A stretch of DNA of 64,000 nucleotides, from assembly GCA_029219585.1 (NCBI GenBank), contig JAQXTR010000062.1, positions 58,219-122,218 of the forward strand. Direction: 5' to 3'. The position numbers were made by a program, and so were the translations under genes. Below, piece after piece: positions 51,496-60,781 of the stretch. Each line of letters starts with the position of its first letter. Position 1 is the stretch's first letter. Source of the DNA: Clostridiales bacterium. Lineage in GTDB: Bacteria > Bacillota > Clostridia > UBA1381. Under the pieces are notes generated by a model. The model was not told the origin of the DNA. It was given only the letters and a program-made list of their open reading frames with translations, and did no database searches.

Positions 51496-52209
51496 ATGAT
51501 AAAGCTTAATCATCTCACAAAGCTATATAAGAACAAACGCGGGATACGCAACATCTCGCTTGAAATCCCGGACGGGGAAATACTCGGGCTTTTGGGTCCT
51601 AACGGTTCGGGAAAGACAACTATTATGAAAGCTATGCTGGGGCTTGTTATACCCGACAGCGGTGAAATAACCGTAGACGGCACGGAGCTTCATGAAAATT
51701 TTGAAAGCATCATGGAGCACACCGGTGCACTTATTGAATCACCGGCAATATATAAGGATATGACGGCATATAAGAATCTTCAGCTTATGGCGCACAGCCG
51801 TGAGGACATTAAGGATATTGACCGCATATTAAGGGTTGTCCACCTTGAGCAGTACAAGAACGATAAGGCAGGGCGCTTTTCTCTGGGCATGAAGCAGAGA
51901 CTGGGGCTTGCCGCGGCGCTTATGGGAAAACCGGAGCTTGTGATTCTTGACGAGCCGGTAAACGGTCTTGATATTGAGGGGGTTGTCGAAATCCGCGAAT
52001 ACATAAAGCAGATGAACAGAGATCTCGGCACAACCTTTGTTATTTCAAGTCATATTGCCTCTGAAATTGAAAAGCTATGCACCACGGCGGCAGTAATATA
52101 TGACGGTGAAATAATAGCAAAGGACAGTACGGAGCATATAACGGAGCTGTATCCGTCAATGGAGGACTATTTTCTGGAGAAGGTACACGAAAGGAGAGGC
52201 GGAATATGA
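51496..52209 (+). CDS. ABC transporter ATP-binding protein
   Basis: A 237-residue ATPase of the exporter type (bacitracin/lantibiotic-immunity-like, ABC-2 partner). Walker A GLLGPNGSGKTTIMKAMLG near residue 32, Q-loop region GALIESPAIYKDMTAY, signature FSLGMKQRLGLAAALMGKPE near 135 and Walker B LVILDEPVNGLDIEG near 155 are intact. It overlaps the permease gene by four bases. With the permease it should form a dimeric exporter or a target-protection complex at the membrane. The nearby two-component system suggests that it is induced by a cell-envelope stress. Confidence 0.92.
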   Translation: MIKLNHLTKLYKNKRGIRNISLEIPDGEILGLLGPNGSGKTTIMKAMLGLVIPDSGEITVDGTELHENFESIMEHTGALIESPAIYKDMTAYKNLQLMAHSREDIKDIDRILRVVHLEQYKNDKAGRFSLGMKQRLGLAAALMGKPELVILDEPVNGLDIEGVVEIREYIKQMNRDLGTTFVISSHIASEIEKLCTTAAVIYDGEIIAKDSTEHITELYPSMEDYFLEKVHERRGGI

Positions 52210-52949
52210 AGCAATTTACATTCGCATTGCATAAGGAGCTTATAAAGCTTTCACATCGGAGAAAATATATACTGCTTCTCATCCTCGGTATACTCGTGAG
52301 CATCATCCGGCGCGGCGGCGCAGCGCTTCTGACACGGCTTTCCGGCGGAAGCATATCGGTTAGAGCCAATATGCCGCTTGAGATGCTCCCGTTTGCGGTT
52401 GAAATTCTGGTACCGGTTATAATGTTCATTGCCGTAAGTGATTTATTCACGCACGAGTACAGTGAGGACACCCTGAAGGCAAGCCTTATACAGCCTGTAA
52501 GCCGTTTTAAGCTGATGAGCGCAAAGGCGGCAGCGGTTGTTATCTGGGGAGCGGGTGCTCTCATGGTCATGTATATCACAAATACGCTGATACATCTCGT
52601 TTCCGGCGGCACAGTCTCCGGCGCATGCTCTGCGCTTGCTGCATATTTAATAGACATAATTCCGCTTATCGGAATCGCTTTTTTGGGAATATTGATAAAC
52701 GTCTGCCTTAAAGGGCCGACATCGGCAACACTGCTGTCGCTTGCAGTCTACGCCCTTATGAAATATATGGGTCTGTATGCGGCGGGTTCGGAGAGCTTTC
52801 TGTTTACCGCAAGCGCAAAGCTTCATGTTATGCTGCTGGGCAGCACGCTCCCCTTCCATATTCTTCTTAATAAATCCGGAATTTTGCTCGGCAGCATCTT
52901 GATTTTATACTCAATATCGTATATAATATTTGACAGAAAGAATATTTAG
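52206..52949 (+). CDS. ABC-2 type permease
   Basis: A 247-residue membrane protein with six predicted helices. It starts MKQFTFALHKELIKLSHRRK followed by the first helix YILLLILGILVSII, then FAVEILVPVIMFIAVSDLFT. The segment HEYSEDTLKASLIQPVSRFK matches the ABC-2 permease pattern for the loop after helix 2 (typically E..xGTLk.ll..PvsR). The ATG overlaps the stop of the ATPase gene. Together they resemble lantibiotic-immunity or peptide-resistance exporters; the substrate is not known. Confidence 0.88.
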   Translation: MKQFTFALHKELIKLSHRRKYILLLILGILVSIIRRGGAALLTRLSGGSISVRANMPLEMLPFAVEILVPVIMFIAVSDLFTHEYSEDTLKASLIQPVSRFKLMSAKAAAVVIWGAGALMVMYITNTLIHLVSGGTVSGACSALAAYLIDIIPLIGIAFLGILINVCLKGPTSATLLSLAVYALMKYMGLYAAGSESFLFTASAKLHVMLLGSTLPFHILLNKSGILLGSILILYSISYIIFDRKNI

Positions 52950-52958
52950 GAGAACGGT

Positions 52959-54125
52959 ATGAGGATACGGAAGAAATTTGAAACCTACAATTTCATACTT
53001 CTTACAGCGCCTATTGCGATAATAGGCGTTGTTTCCGTGCTGTTCCTCATCATATTCGTGATGAAATTCCCGGTCGAGGAAATGCAGATCACACGCGCCT
53101 CCCTGATTAATCCGGTGACGCTTACCCGGGCTGTGGGAGCTTTTTTCACAAACCATCCCGCTGCGGTCACATATATATTAATCTATGCACTGATTTGCAT
53201 TGCAGTATGCGCCGTTACAAGCACGGTTCTCACCCGCCGCCTTGCGCAGAGCCTTGAAAAGCCGATCCGTGAGCTGCGTGACAATGTGGACAAAATTCGC
53301 GAAGGCTCTCTGAGCTTTGAGGTTATGGGCAGCGATTATGACGAGCTGGACGATTTATGCGAGGGCTTTGATTCAATGAGGCGGGAGCTGCTGCTTGCCC
53401 GCGAGCGTGAGGAACAGCTCAGGCATGAGAGAAATATGCTTATAGCAAATATCTCTCACGACTTAAAAACCCCCGTCACATCAATAAAAGGATATATAGA
53501 CGGAATAAACGACGGCATAGCCGACACTCCCGAAAAGCTTAAACACTACCTAAATACAATAAAGTCGAAAGCGGATACTATTGACGAGCTTGTTTCAAAC
53601 CTGTCTACTTTCGCAAAGCTTGAGGTTTCGGGGCTGAAGTTCAGCATGAGCCGCGGCGATCTGCGTGATCTTGTTCTTGACGTGATGGACGGCTATCGTC
53701 TTGATATGGAACGTAACGGGATAGCGGCAGATATTGATCTTGGAGCATCGGCGCTTATGGTTAATATTGACGGTGAGAAAATGCGGCGTGTTCTTACCAA
53801 TCTGATTGACAATTCAATCAAATACAGAGATCCTGCCAACTGCTGTATAGAGGTGCGGTGCTTCGCAGATGATGGCAGCGCGTATGTAACCGTTAAGGAT
53901 AATGGCATGGGAATTGAGCCGAAGGAGCTTTCAAGGGTATTCGACAGCTTTTACCGCACCGACTGCTCACGCTCTTCACAGATAAAAGGCAACGGTTTAG
54001 GACTTGGAATTGCAAAGCAGATTACAGAAAAGCATCACGGACGGCTGTGGCTGAGAAGTGATGGGATTAACAAGGGAACAACGGCAACGCTAAGTCTGCC
54101 GCTTGCGGAGGATACAACAAAATGA
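52959..54125 (+). CDS. Sensor histidine kinase
   Basis: A 388-residue membrane kinase. Two helices (~14-36 and ~70-90) enclose a short 35-residue extracytoplasmic loop, so it may sense within the membrane or through a partner such as the ABC exporter. A HAMP domain precedes the HisKA block LIANISHDLKTPVTSIKGYI near residue 165 (phospho-acceptor His). HATPase motifs: NLIDNSIKYRDPANCC near 285, VKDNGMGIEPKEL near 313, and KGNGLGLGIAKQI near 345. The ATG follows AGGAGA, nine bases after the permease stop. Its stop overlaps the regulator ATG. Confidence 0.94.
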   Translation: MRIRKKFETYNFILLTAPIAIIGVVSVLFLIIFVMKFPVEEMQITRASLINPVTLTRAVGAFFTNHPAAVTYILIYALICIAVCAVTSTVLTRRLAQSLEKPIRELRDNVDKIREGSLSFEVMGSDYDELDDLCEGFDSMRRELLLAREREEQLRHERNMLIANISHDLKTPVTSIKGYIDGINDGIADTPEKLKHYLNTIKSKADTIDELVSNLSTFAKLEVSGLKFSMSRGDLRDLVLDVMDGYRLDMERNGIAADIDLGASALMVNIDGEKMRRVLTNLIDNSIKYRDPANCCIEVRCFADDGSAYVTVKDNGMGIEPKELSRVFDSFYRTDCSRSSQIKGNGLGLGIAKQITEKHHGRLWLRSDGINKGTTATLSLPLAEDTTK

Positions 54126-54796
54126 AAAAAATACTTATAATTGAGGATGACAGAGAGATTGCGGAGCTTGAGCGAGACTACCTTGAAACAAACGGTTTCG
54201 GCTGCGACATTGAAACCTGGGGTACAACCGGACTTGATACCGCATTAAACGGTGATTACGATTTATTTATTGTTGACATTATGCTTCCCGGAATGGACGG
54301 ATTTGAAATTGTCCGCCGTATCCGTATGAAAAAACAGACCCCTGTTATTTTCCTCTCTGCACGCGGTGATGATATAGATAAAATACGCGGACTGGGCTTG
54401 GGCGCAGACGATTATATGACTAAGCCATTCAGTCCGAACGAGCTTGTAGCAAGAGTTAAGGCGCATCTTTCCCGCTTTGAGGCATTGACCTCTTCATCAT
54501 CAAAGCTTATTACAATCCGCTCACTCTCCATTGATCCGCAGGCACGGACAATTTCCTTAAACGGACAGAGCATTACAATGACCGCGAAGGAATTTGATTT
54601 GCTCCATTACCTTGCATCAAACCCGAACAGGGCATTCTCAAAGGAGCAGCTTTTTGACCGCATCTGGGGTATGGACGCGCTTGGCGATGTGAACACGGTC
54701 GCAGTACATATACAGAGAATACGGGAAAAGCTTTCCGTCAGCGGGGAAAAGTTCATAGATACCGTGTGGGGAATTGGATATAAGCTTTCAAAATGA
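54122..54796 (+). CDS. OmpR-type response regulator
   Basis: A 224-residue regulator. Receiver domain 1-115: IIEDDREIAELE acidic pair, Asp in LFIVDIMLPGMDGFEIVRRI near 52, and Lys in DDYMTKPFSPNELVARVK near 101. A winged-helix trans_reg_C domain (125-224) has MTAKEFDLLHYLASNPNRAF and NTVAVHIQRIREKLS, ending WGIGYKLSK. It overlaps the kinase gene by four bases (ATGA) and is last in the module. It probably activates the upstream ABC genes when phosphorylated. Confidence 0.94.
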   Translation: MKKILIIEDDREIAELERDYLETNGFGCDIETWGTTGLDTALNGDYDLFIVDIMLPGMDGFEIVRRIRMKKQTPVIFLSARGDDIDKIRGLGLGADDYMTKPFSPNELVARVKAHLSRFEALTSSSSKLITIRSLSIDPQARTISLNGQSITMTAKEFDLLHYLASNPNRAFSKEQLFDRIWGMDALGDVNTVAVHIQRIREKLSVSGEKFIDTVWGIGYKLSK

Positions 54797-54842
54797 GGAG
54801 TAAAAGGATTTCGAGATTTTTCAAGTGTTTTTAATTAATACC

Positions 54843-54871
54843 TTGCGAAAAAAATAATTTTGTGGTATACT
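54843..54871 (+). promoter_or_regulatory. Promoter of the methyltransferase-coaBC-trmB run
   Basis: TTGCGA (54843-54848), 17-base spacer, TATACT (54866-54871), 32 bases before the start codon. Confidence 0.6.
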
Positions 54872-54902
54872 GTATGATAGGAAAATATGAGGAGAATTAT
54901 AT

Positions 54903-55769
54903 ATGTATTTATCGGATAAATGGAAGGACTACCGAATAGTTGACGCATCCGGAGGGGAGAAGCTGGAATACTGGGGAAAGTATCTGCTGCGCCGTCCCGA
55001 CCCTATCGCCGTATGGGACGATAAGGCGGATATTCAGAAATGGAACAGAGTTGACGCATGGTATCACCGCTCAAACAAGGGCGGCGGAAGCTGGCAGATA
55101 TTTAATAATAGCATACCGGAGCAGTGGCAGATACGCTACCGCAATCTTACGTTTAATGTCCGCCCGACAGGCTTTAAGCACACCGGGCTTTTCCCGGAGC
55201 AGGCGGTGAACTGGGACTGGATATCGGATTTGATTAAGACTGCCGACCGCCCCGTAAAGGTGCTGAACCTTTTCGCCTACACCGGAGGAGCCACGGTAAG
55301 CGCACTTGCCGCCGGAGCGGAGGTTTGCCATGTTGATGCGTCAAAGGGCATTGTTACATGGGCAAAACAGAATGTTGAAGCATCGGGGCTTGCGGACAGG
55401 CGTGTGCGATATATAGTCGATGACTGTGTTAAGTTTGTAAAGCGTGAAATCAGGCGCGGAAATAAATACGACGGTATCATAATGGACCCGCCGTCCTACG
55501 GCAGAGGACCGGGCGGCGAGATGTGGAAGATTGAGGATGCTCTCTTTCCCCTCGTCTCGGATTGCATGGAAATTATGTCGGACAATCCGCTTTTCCTGCT
55601 TATTAATTCATATACAACGGGATTATCGGCAACGGTGCTGAAAAATGTTATGCAGGTTACCGCAGTAAAAAAGTTCGGCGGAAAAATGGATGCCGACGAA
55701 ATCGGTATACCGATTGAATCGGGGCTTGTACTGCCCTGCGGTATTTCAGGAAGATGGTGGAAAGAATAA
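54903..55769 (+). CDS. Class I SAM-dependent methyltransferase, COG1092-like
   Basis: A 288-residue methyltransferase. After an N-terminal domain of ~110 residues comes the Rossmann fold: motif I VKVLNLFAYTGGATVSALAA near residue 118, AEVCHVDASKGIVTWAKQN near 142, and the catalytic DGIIMDPPSYGRGPGGEMWK near 192, where DPPS is shared by N- and C-methylating RNA enzymes of the RlmI/RlmL-C type. It lacks a PUA domain. A 23S rRNA cytosine or guanine target is likely from the family but cannot be fixed here. Its stop overlaps the coaBC ATG (TAATG). Confidence 0.85.
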   Translation: MYLSDKWKDYRIVDASGGEKLEYWGKYLLRRPDPIAVWDDKADIQKWNRVDAWYHRSNKGGGSWQIFNNSIPEQWQIRYRNLTFNVRPTGFKHTGLFPEQAVNWDWISDLIKTADRPVKVLNLFAYTGGATVSALAAGAEVCHVDASKGIVTWAKQNVEASGLADRRVRYIVDDCVKFVKREIRRGNKYDGIIMDPPSYGRGPGGEMWKIEDALFPLVSDCMEIMSDNPLFLLINSYTTGLSATVLKNVMQVTAVKKFGGKMDADEIGIPIESGLVLPCGISGRWWKE

Positions 55770-56962
55770 TGTTGACAGGAAAAACAATAGTTCTCGGTGT
55801 TACAGGCTCAATCGCAGCATATAAAATTGCAAATCTTGCAAGAATGATAAAAAAACTGCACGGCACTGTCCATGTGCTTATGACGCAGAATGCAACTAAT
55901 TTTATAAATCCATACACCTTTGAAACTCTGACACAGAATAAGTGCCTCATCGACACCTTTGACAGAAGCTTTCAGTACAGTGTTGAACACGTTGCAATCG
56001 CAAAGCAGGCAGATGTTGTCATGATTGCACCCGCCTCGGCGAACGTAATCGGAAAAATCGCAAACGGAATTGCGGACGATATGCTCACAACAACAGTTAT
56101 GGCATGCCCATGCAAAAAGATTATTGCACCGGCAATGAATCATAATATGTTCCATAACCCGATTGTACAGGATAATATTGAAAAGCTTAGGCGATTCGGC
56201 TATGAAATAGTTGAGCCTGAGAACGGAATGCTTGCCAACGGTGACATGGGCGACGGCAGAATGCCGGATGAGAATGTTCTTCTTGAATACATCTTAAAAG
56301 AGGTATACCATGCAAAAGACCTGACCGGCAAAGCAATTCTCGTCACCGCGGGAGCGACCTGTGAGGAGATTGACCCGGTGAGATATATAACAAACCGGTC
56401 AACAGGAAAAATGGGTATAGCCATCGCTAAAGCGGCGGCATATCGCGGTGCAAAGGTAACGCTTGTAAAGGGACATACAGAGGCTGAACTGCCGATGTTC
56501 GTTAGTGTTGTAAATGCGTCGTCGGCAGAGGATATGTATAACGCTGTTATGTCCCGCGCCGCGGATTGCGATATAATCATAAAAGCAGCTGCGGTTGCCG
56601 ATTACACACCCCAAGCCGTTGCAGAAGAAAAAATAAAGAAGCAGGACGGCGATTCGGTAATTGAATTAAAGAGAACGAAGGATATTCTGCAGTCTCTGGG
56701 CGAAAGCAAGCGCAAAGGGCAATTTCTTTGCGGCTTTTCAATGGAAACGGAAAATGTTTTTGAAAATTCGCAAAAGAAGCTTGTCAAAAAGAATGCCGAT
56801 ATGATATGTGCAAATTCTCTGCGTCAGAGCGGCGCGGGCTTCGGGACGGATACGAATATAATCACACTGATTACAAAAGACGGCGCGGAGGAGCTTCCGA
56901 TTATGAGCAAATTTGACGCTGCAAATATAATACTTGACAGGATTGGAGAGCTGACCTCATGA
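55769..56962 (+). CDS. coaBC: Phosphopantothenoylcysteine decarboxylase / phosphopantothenate-cysteine ligase
   Basis: A 397-residue bifunctional enzyme for two steps of coenzyme A synthesis: ligation of cysteine to phosphopantothenate (CoaB, C-terminal) and FMN-dependent decarboxylation (CoaC, N-terminal). CoaC motifs: VLGVTGSIAAYKIANLARM at the N-terminus, EHVAIAKQADVVMIAPASAN with the catalytic His near 75, PAMNHNMFHNP near 123 and GDMGDGRMP. CoaB motifs: VTAGATCEEIDPVRYITNRS and TGKMG near 200, and KIKKQDGDSVIELKRTKDIL near 290. Start 55769 overlaps the previous stop, with GGTGGAAAG upstream. It is coupled with trmB, which starts four bases before its end. Confidence 0.96.
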   Translation: MLTGKTIVLGVTGSIAAYKIANLARMIKKLHGTVHVLMTQNATNFINPYTFETLTQNKCLIDTFDRSFQYSVEHVAIAKQADVVMIAPASANVIGKIANGIADDMLTTTVMACPCKKIIAPAMNHNMFHNPIVQDNIEKLRRFGYEIVEPENGMLANGDMGDGRMPDENVLLEYILKEVYHAKDLTGKAILVTAGATCEEIDPVRYITNRSTGKMGIAIAKAAAYRGAKVTLVKGHTEAELPMFVSVVNASSAEDMYNAVMSRAADCDIIIKAAAVADYTPQAVAEEKIKKQDGDSVIELKRTKDILQSLGESKRKGQFLCGFSMETENVFENSQKKLVKKNADMICANSLRQSGAGFGTDTNIITLITKDGAEELPIMSKFDAANIILDRIGELTS

Positions 56963-57630
56963 GAATGAGAAAAAAGAAAAACTGCGCGGCGCGTATTGAG
57001 CGCTGCGGAGACATACGTATAACGGAGCCGGAGCAGTATAAGGGAAAATGGCATGAGGTGTTCGGAAACGATAATCCGATACACATCGAAATCGGCTGCG
57101 GCAAGGGTGCTTTTGTAACAGGAATGGCAGAGCTGCATCCTGATATAAACTTTATCGCAATTGAGAAAGTCGAGGACGTTATTGTGATGGCGATGGAAAA
57201 GGCGGTTGCAAAGGAGCTTTCCAATGTGCGGTTTATGGATATGGACGCTGAAAGACTTGAGGATTTTTTTGAAAAGGGTGAGATAAAAAGAATATATCTC
57301 AACTTCTCAGATCCGTGGAAGAAAAATAAGCAGGCAAAGCGCCGTCTGACGCACAAAAATTTTCTTGACCGCTATAAACGGGTACTCAACAACGGCGACT
57401 ATATATGGTTTAAAACAGATAACATGAAGCTTTTTGAGTTCTCACTCAATTCATTTGCACAGGAGAATTTCAAGCTTCGCAATATTACCCTGGATTTGCA
57501 CAATTCAGGCTTTGAGGGAAATGTTATAACGGAATACGAGCAGAGATTTCTTGATCTCGGACAGCCTATCTACAGATTAGAGGCAACCTATTTAGGCTGG
57601 CAGGATGAAAAACACGGAAACGAAGAATAA
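56959..57630 (+). CDS. trmB: tRNA (guanine-N7-)-methyltransferase
   Basis: Methylates N7 of G46 in the variable loop of tRNAs. 223 residues, with the family motifs HIEIGCGKGAFVTGMAELHP near residue 37, NFIAIEKVEDVIVMAMEKAV near 62, IYLNFSDPWKKNKQAKRRLT near 112 (the SDPWxKxxHxKRR signature) and FKTDNMKLFEFSLNSF near 153. The overlap with coaBC suggests translational coupling. The gene ends one base before a MITE-like element that separates it from the convergent polysaccharide lyase gene. Confidence 0.96.
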   Translation: MRMRKKKNCAARIERCGDIRITEPEQYKGKWHEVFGNDNPIHIEIGCGKGAFVTGMAELHPDINFIAIEKVEDVIVMAMEKAVAKELSNVRFMDMDAERLEDFFEKGEIKRIYLNFSDPWKKNKQAKRRLTHKNFLDRYKRVLNNGDYIWFKTDNMKLFEFSLNSFAQENFKLRNITLDLHNSGFEGNVITEYEQRFLDLGQPIYRLEATYLGWQDEKHGNEE

Positions 57631-57631
57631 G

Positions 57632-57936
57632 TTAAGTAATGCCTACTGAATAAACACTATTTTTGAGACATTATAAATTCTCAGCACATTTTGAAACAAC
57701 TTTAAAATTTCTGCAAAAAGAGCCTCACCGATTTTTCGTAGGTTCAGTAGTAATACGGACATATATCAAGCTGATTTGTTTACTTCTATATTTATACATT
57801 TTTACAGCTCCCGTACAAACAAAAGTGCAAGGTTTTTTGCCGATTTCGGCATTTATCCTTGCACTTATTATACTATAAACATCTCGAAAAGTCAGTAGTT
57901 TAGCCAATTTTTATTTATTCAGCAGGCATTATTTAA
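57632..57936. mobile_element. MITE-like element with 23-bp terminal inverted repeats
   Basis: The ends TTAAGTAATGCCTACTGAAT (57632 onward, 23 bases to 57654) and its inverse at 57914-57936 match at 21 of 23 positions, with TTAA at both extremes. The 305-bp element fills the gap between convergent trmB and the PL8 gene. Inside, AAGTGCAAGG (57823-57832) pairs with CCTTGCACTT (57857-57866), with a nested GCCGA/TCGGC stem, which may act as terminator. No transposase frame is present, so it looks non-autonomous or is an IS remnant. Confidence 0.65.
57823..57870. terminator. Nested hairpin inside the MITE-like element
   Basis: A perfect 10-bp outer stem (57823-57832 with 57857-57866), an internal loop, and a 5-bp inner stem (57839-57843 with 57846-57850). 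It lies between convergent genes, with only short T runs, so a terminator role is possible but not certain. Confidence 0.5.
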
Positions 57937-57953
57937 ATAAGATAAATCGTCTG

Positions 57954-60764
57954 TTAATATTCGGAATAAACCGTTCTTCCGAACGCATCGGAGGTATCGA
58001 ATTTAACCTCGCTGCCGTCAATCGTTACGGTGATCTCCGAAAACTTTCTTGTTATGTCTGTAACAGCGATATTTCCGTCACTGTCCATCATGACAAGCGC
58101 CTGTGAATCACAGGAGACATCCCTTCCTGATTGCGTCTTAATAGTTCCGGGCTTGAAAAACACAGCTGCCGTTACTGTTTTACTTCCCTCAACATATGAT
58201 ACCGCATGAATATCCTCCGACATTTCAAGTATATTCATATTAGGATTTTTTGCAAACGAATCCGCATCCGCTGCTGTTTTTCCGGGAAGGAGCATATAGC
58301 AGTAGGAGGTTTTATCAGCCTCGTTCACATCGGTGGTATGATTCAGTTTCATCGTGAAAAATGTCCCCGATACCGTACCGCGGTTGTTTGCGTTTACCTC
58401 CTGAGCGGATACGCTTCTATGCGACGTGTTAAGCACCGGAGCGCCGCCCTTCGGGAAGTAATAGCTTATAGCTCCGCAGGTGCCTGCAATGCTCACGGTC
58501 TCCGCGTTCGGCGCGGTACCGCCGGTCAGATTTGTCTGCAGAACACCGTCAATGTACATTCTGAAATCATTTTCGTTTACGGCACGGTTTTCAACGCAGG
58601 TATATGTCAGACCATTTCCGCCTTTTATAGCGGTTCCCATACAGAGAATGCCGTCGGGCATCATAAAGTATGACTTGTTCGCCGAAAGTGATGAGCGCGT
58701 CATACCGCTGAAGAAAGGAAGCTCGCTCTGGTCCAACTGCATAGCAGCCGCTCCGCCGCTGCCGAAGGACATTGAACCGACAAAGTCGCGATTCGATGTT
58801 CCCTCGCCATCACCGTTCTGATAATGTGCGTTTGTACTGTCCGCGCTTGTGCTGCCGTCGTAGTAGCGCACGGTTGAATCAACGGTTGTTCCCGGAATAT
58901 AATACATATCCGCGGCGAGCCAGTAATCCTTTGCAAAGTGTGTATTATCATCGTTATAGAGATATACCGCACCACTGCCGGTATACCAGCCCTTTGTGTT
59001 TTCACCATTTGTCACCTCGTAGGACGGGATGCGGCTTGAATACATCGCTATCCCCGCCGACCAGTCGTTGTTTGGTCTGTATACCGCTCTGTCCATGTTT
59101 GGGTACGCATATACCTTTCCTATAGCCGTATGGTCAACAGCCGCATACTCGGTGCTGTTTATAAGACTCTTTGAAAAATCGTCACAGTTAGTCTGCCATG
59201 CAATGCCGTTGACCGCAGCCGAATTTTCAAACCAGTATTTCACCGTTTCGATATATTCACGCTTTTTGTTCTCATCGTGCAGAAGCACAGCGTAATGCAG
59301 TATTGAGCGCGCAATCTGATAACCGTACGTCTTATCCGTGTTATTCCTTGAGGCGCCGCGTCCGCTTACCATATCCATAACGCTGCCACGGAAAATAAAC
59401 GGAATAAATCCGTTGTCTATCCATTCATTTATTCGCTCGTACCGCTCCTCCCCAAAACCCCAGCGGGTATTGTTAAGGCTTTCCGCCATATCTATTATGC
59501 CGACAAAAAATTCTCTGCCGTAGTTGCCGTTATACGGTACGCCGTGCTGAAGAAAACTTCCGTCGGAATAGAACCCGTCGGAATATGAGCCGTTAAGGTT
59601 AAGACCGAGCACCTCCTGGTTGTATTCAAAAACAGAATAGAATTTTTCAACAGCGTTTTCTATCTTTGTCTCGTCAGCTGTAAGAACTCCCATTATGTAA
59701 TCATAATTTGCTATGTTGACAAGGTTTGCTCCCGCCTGATGCTCATTCGGCTTAACATCAGCGCCGCTGTAGGCATTATAATCGCAGAATTTCTGAAGGG
59801 CCGCCGCGTAGCGCTCCTTTTCCGACTCGCCGAGGTCGTCCCACACTATGCTTAATATCTTGCAGTAGCGCGACGGAACGCCGATGAGGAAGTCCCACCA
59901 GTTGCCGTACATCTTTGTATCCTTGTTATAGTAATATTTGTCCGCATTTTCAAGCGTTGTTTTTATCCGGTCAAGCATCTGCGCGTTGTGATAGAATTTA
60001 CTTCTTTCGCACTGATATGCCATCGCCATCGCATAGATATTTTTATAGACCGAGGTGAGCGACGCGGAATCAAGCACTGTTTTTCCGCCCACCGTTTTCG
60101 TCATGGATATGTCAGCCCACATACTGTCCTCCGCCGAGCTTATTGTAATCGCCGCACCCTGATAAAGCTTCTGAGCCGCGGTATCCATGGACGAGGAATA
60201 CGCATAGCTTTCGGATATGCTCTTTAAAACGGACACTCTCGCCGCGGCGATCTGTTCGTCAAGATTAAATTCAGTACTCTTTAAATTATCCATATATTGC
60301 TCAAGCTCCTGTCTGATACACAGAGTATTGTAACGTGATATATTTTTGTCATTGCTTATTGCAATGTATTTTTCATATTCAGCTTCCAATTCTGACAGCG
60401 CAGATTTTTTTCCTGTTGCGAAAAGCCCGTCCCTGAGTCTTTCGTATTCTGTCTCAAAGCCACCTTCAAGTGCGGCACTTTCGGTATAAAATCCGCTTCC
60501 GCCAAATTGCACCCCACCGCCCAGACGGAGCAGGCGCGCGTCAACCGTGTCAAAATAGCAGGTATCGCCGACAATTCTGTAAGGTATCCGGGTCCATACG
60601 GAGCCGGCATTTGAATACTCAATTATCCCCGGATCTCCCGACACGGTTATCGTGTTTACCGGACGGCGGGAGCCGAGATTAATATCTGCGGCAAATGAAG
60701 CATCAGCGGCGCCGGCGCATATTGCCGCGCACAGCGCCGCCGCTGTAAATCTGTAGCTTTTCAT
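57954..60764 (-). CDS. Polysaccharide lyase family 8 enzyme
   Basis: A 936-residue secreted lyase that should cleave uronic-acid-containing chains (hyaluronan, chondroitin or xanthan type) by beta-elimination, leaving unsaturated ends. Signal peptide ~1-26 (AICAGAADASFAA). The alpha/alpha toroid domain has YGNWWDFLIGVPSR near residue 290, ANLVNIANYDYIMGVL near 350, YSDGSFLQHGVPYNGNYGRE near 405 (catalytic His and Tyr) and MDMVSGRGASRNN near 465 (Arg). The second half holds the beta-sandwich domains of PL8. Start 60764 was chosen because AGAGG lies eight bases upstream. It is 17 bases after the GH88 gene, so the two are co-transcribed. No LPXTG or SLH anchor is seen. Confidence 0.9.
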   Translation of the reverse strand: MKSYRFTAAALCAAICAGAADASFAADINLGSRRPVNTITVSGDPGIIEYSNAGSVWTRIPYRIVGDTCYFDTVDARLLRLGGGVQFGGSGFYTESAALEGGFETEYERLRDGLFATGKKSALSELEAEYEKYIAISNDKNISRYNTLCIRQELEQYMDNLKSTEFNLDEQIAAARVSVLKSISESYAYSSSMDTAAQKLYQGAAITISSAEDSMWADISMTKTVGGKTVLDSASLTSVYKNIYAMAMAYQCERSKFYHNAQMLDRIKTTLENADKYYYNKDTKMYGNWWDFLIGVPSRYCKILSIVWDDLGESEKERYAAALQKFCDYNAYSGADVKPNEHQAGANLVNIANYDYIMGVLTADETKIENAVEKFYSVFEYNQEVLGLNLNGSYSDGFYSDGSFLQHGVPYNGNYGREFFVGIIDMAESLNNTRWGFGEERYERINEWIDNGFIPFIFRGSVMDMVSGRGASRNNTDKTYGYQIARSILHYAVLLHDENKKREYIETVKYWFENSAAVNGIAWQTNCDDFSKSLINSTEYAAVDHTAIGKVYAYPNMDRAVYRPNNDWSAGIAMYSSRIPSYEVTNGENTKGWYTGSGAVYLYNDDNTHFAKDYWLAADMYYIPGTTVDSTVRYYDGSTSADSTNAHYQNGDGEGTSNRDFVGSMSFGSGGAAAMQLDQSELPFFSGMTRSSLSANKSYFMMPDGILCMGTAIKGGNGLTYTCVENRAVNENDFRMYIDGVLQTNLTGGTAPNAETVSIAGTCGAISYYFPKGGAPVLNTSHRSVSAQEVNANNRGTVSGTFFTMKLNHTTDVNEADKTSYCYMLLPGKTAADADSFAKNPNMNILEMSEDIHAVSYVEGSKTVTAAVFFKPGTIKTQSGRDVSCDSQALVMMDSDGNIAVTDITRKFSEITVTIDGSEVKFDTSDAFGRTVYSEY

Positions 60765-60781
60765 ATACATTTCCTCTTAAA

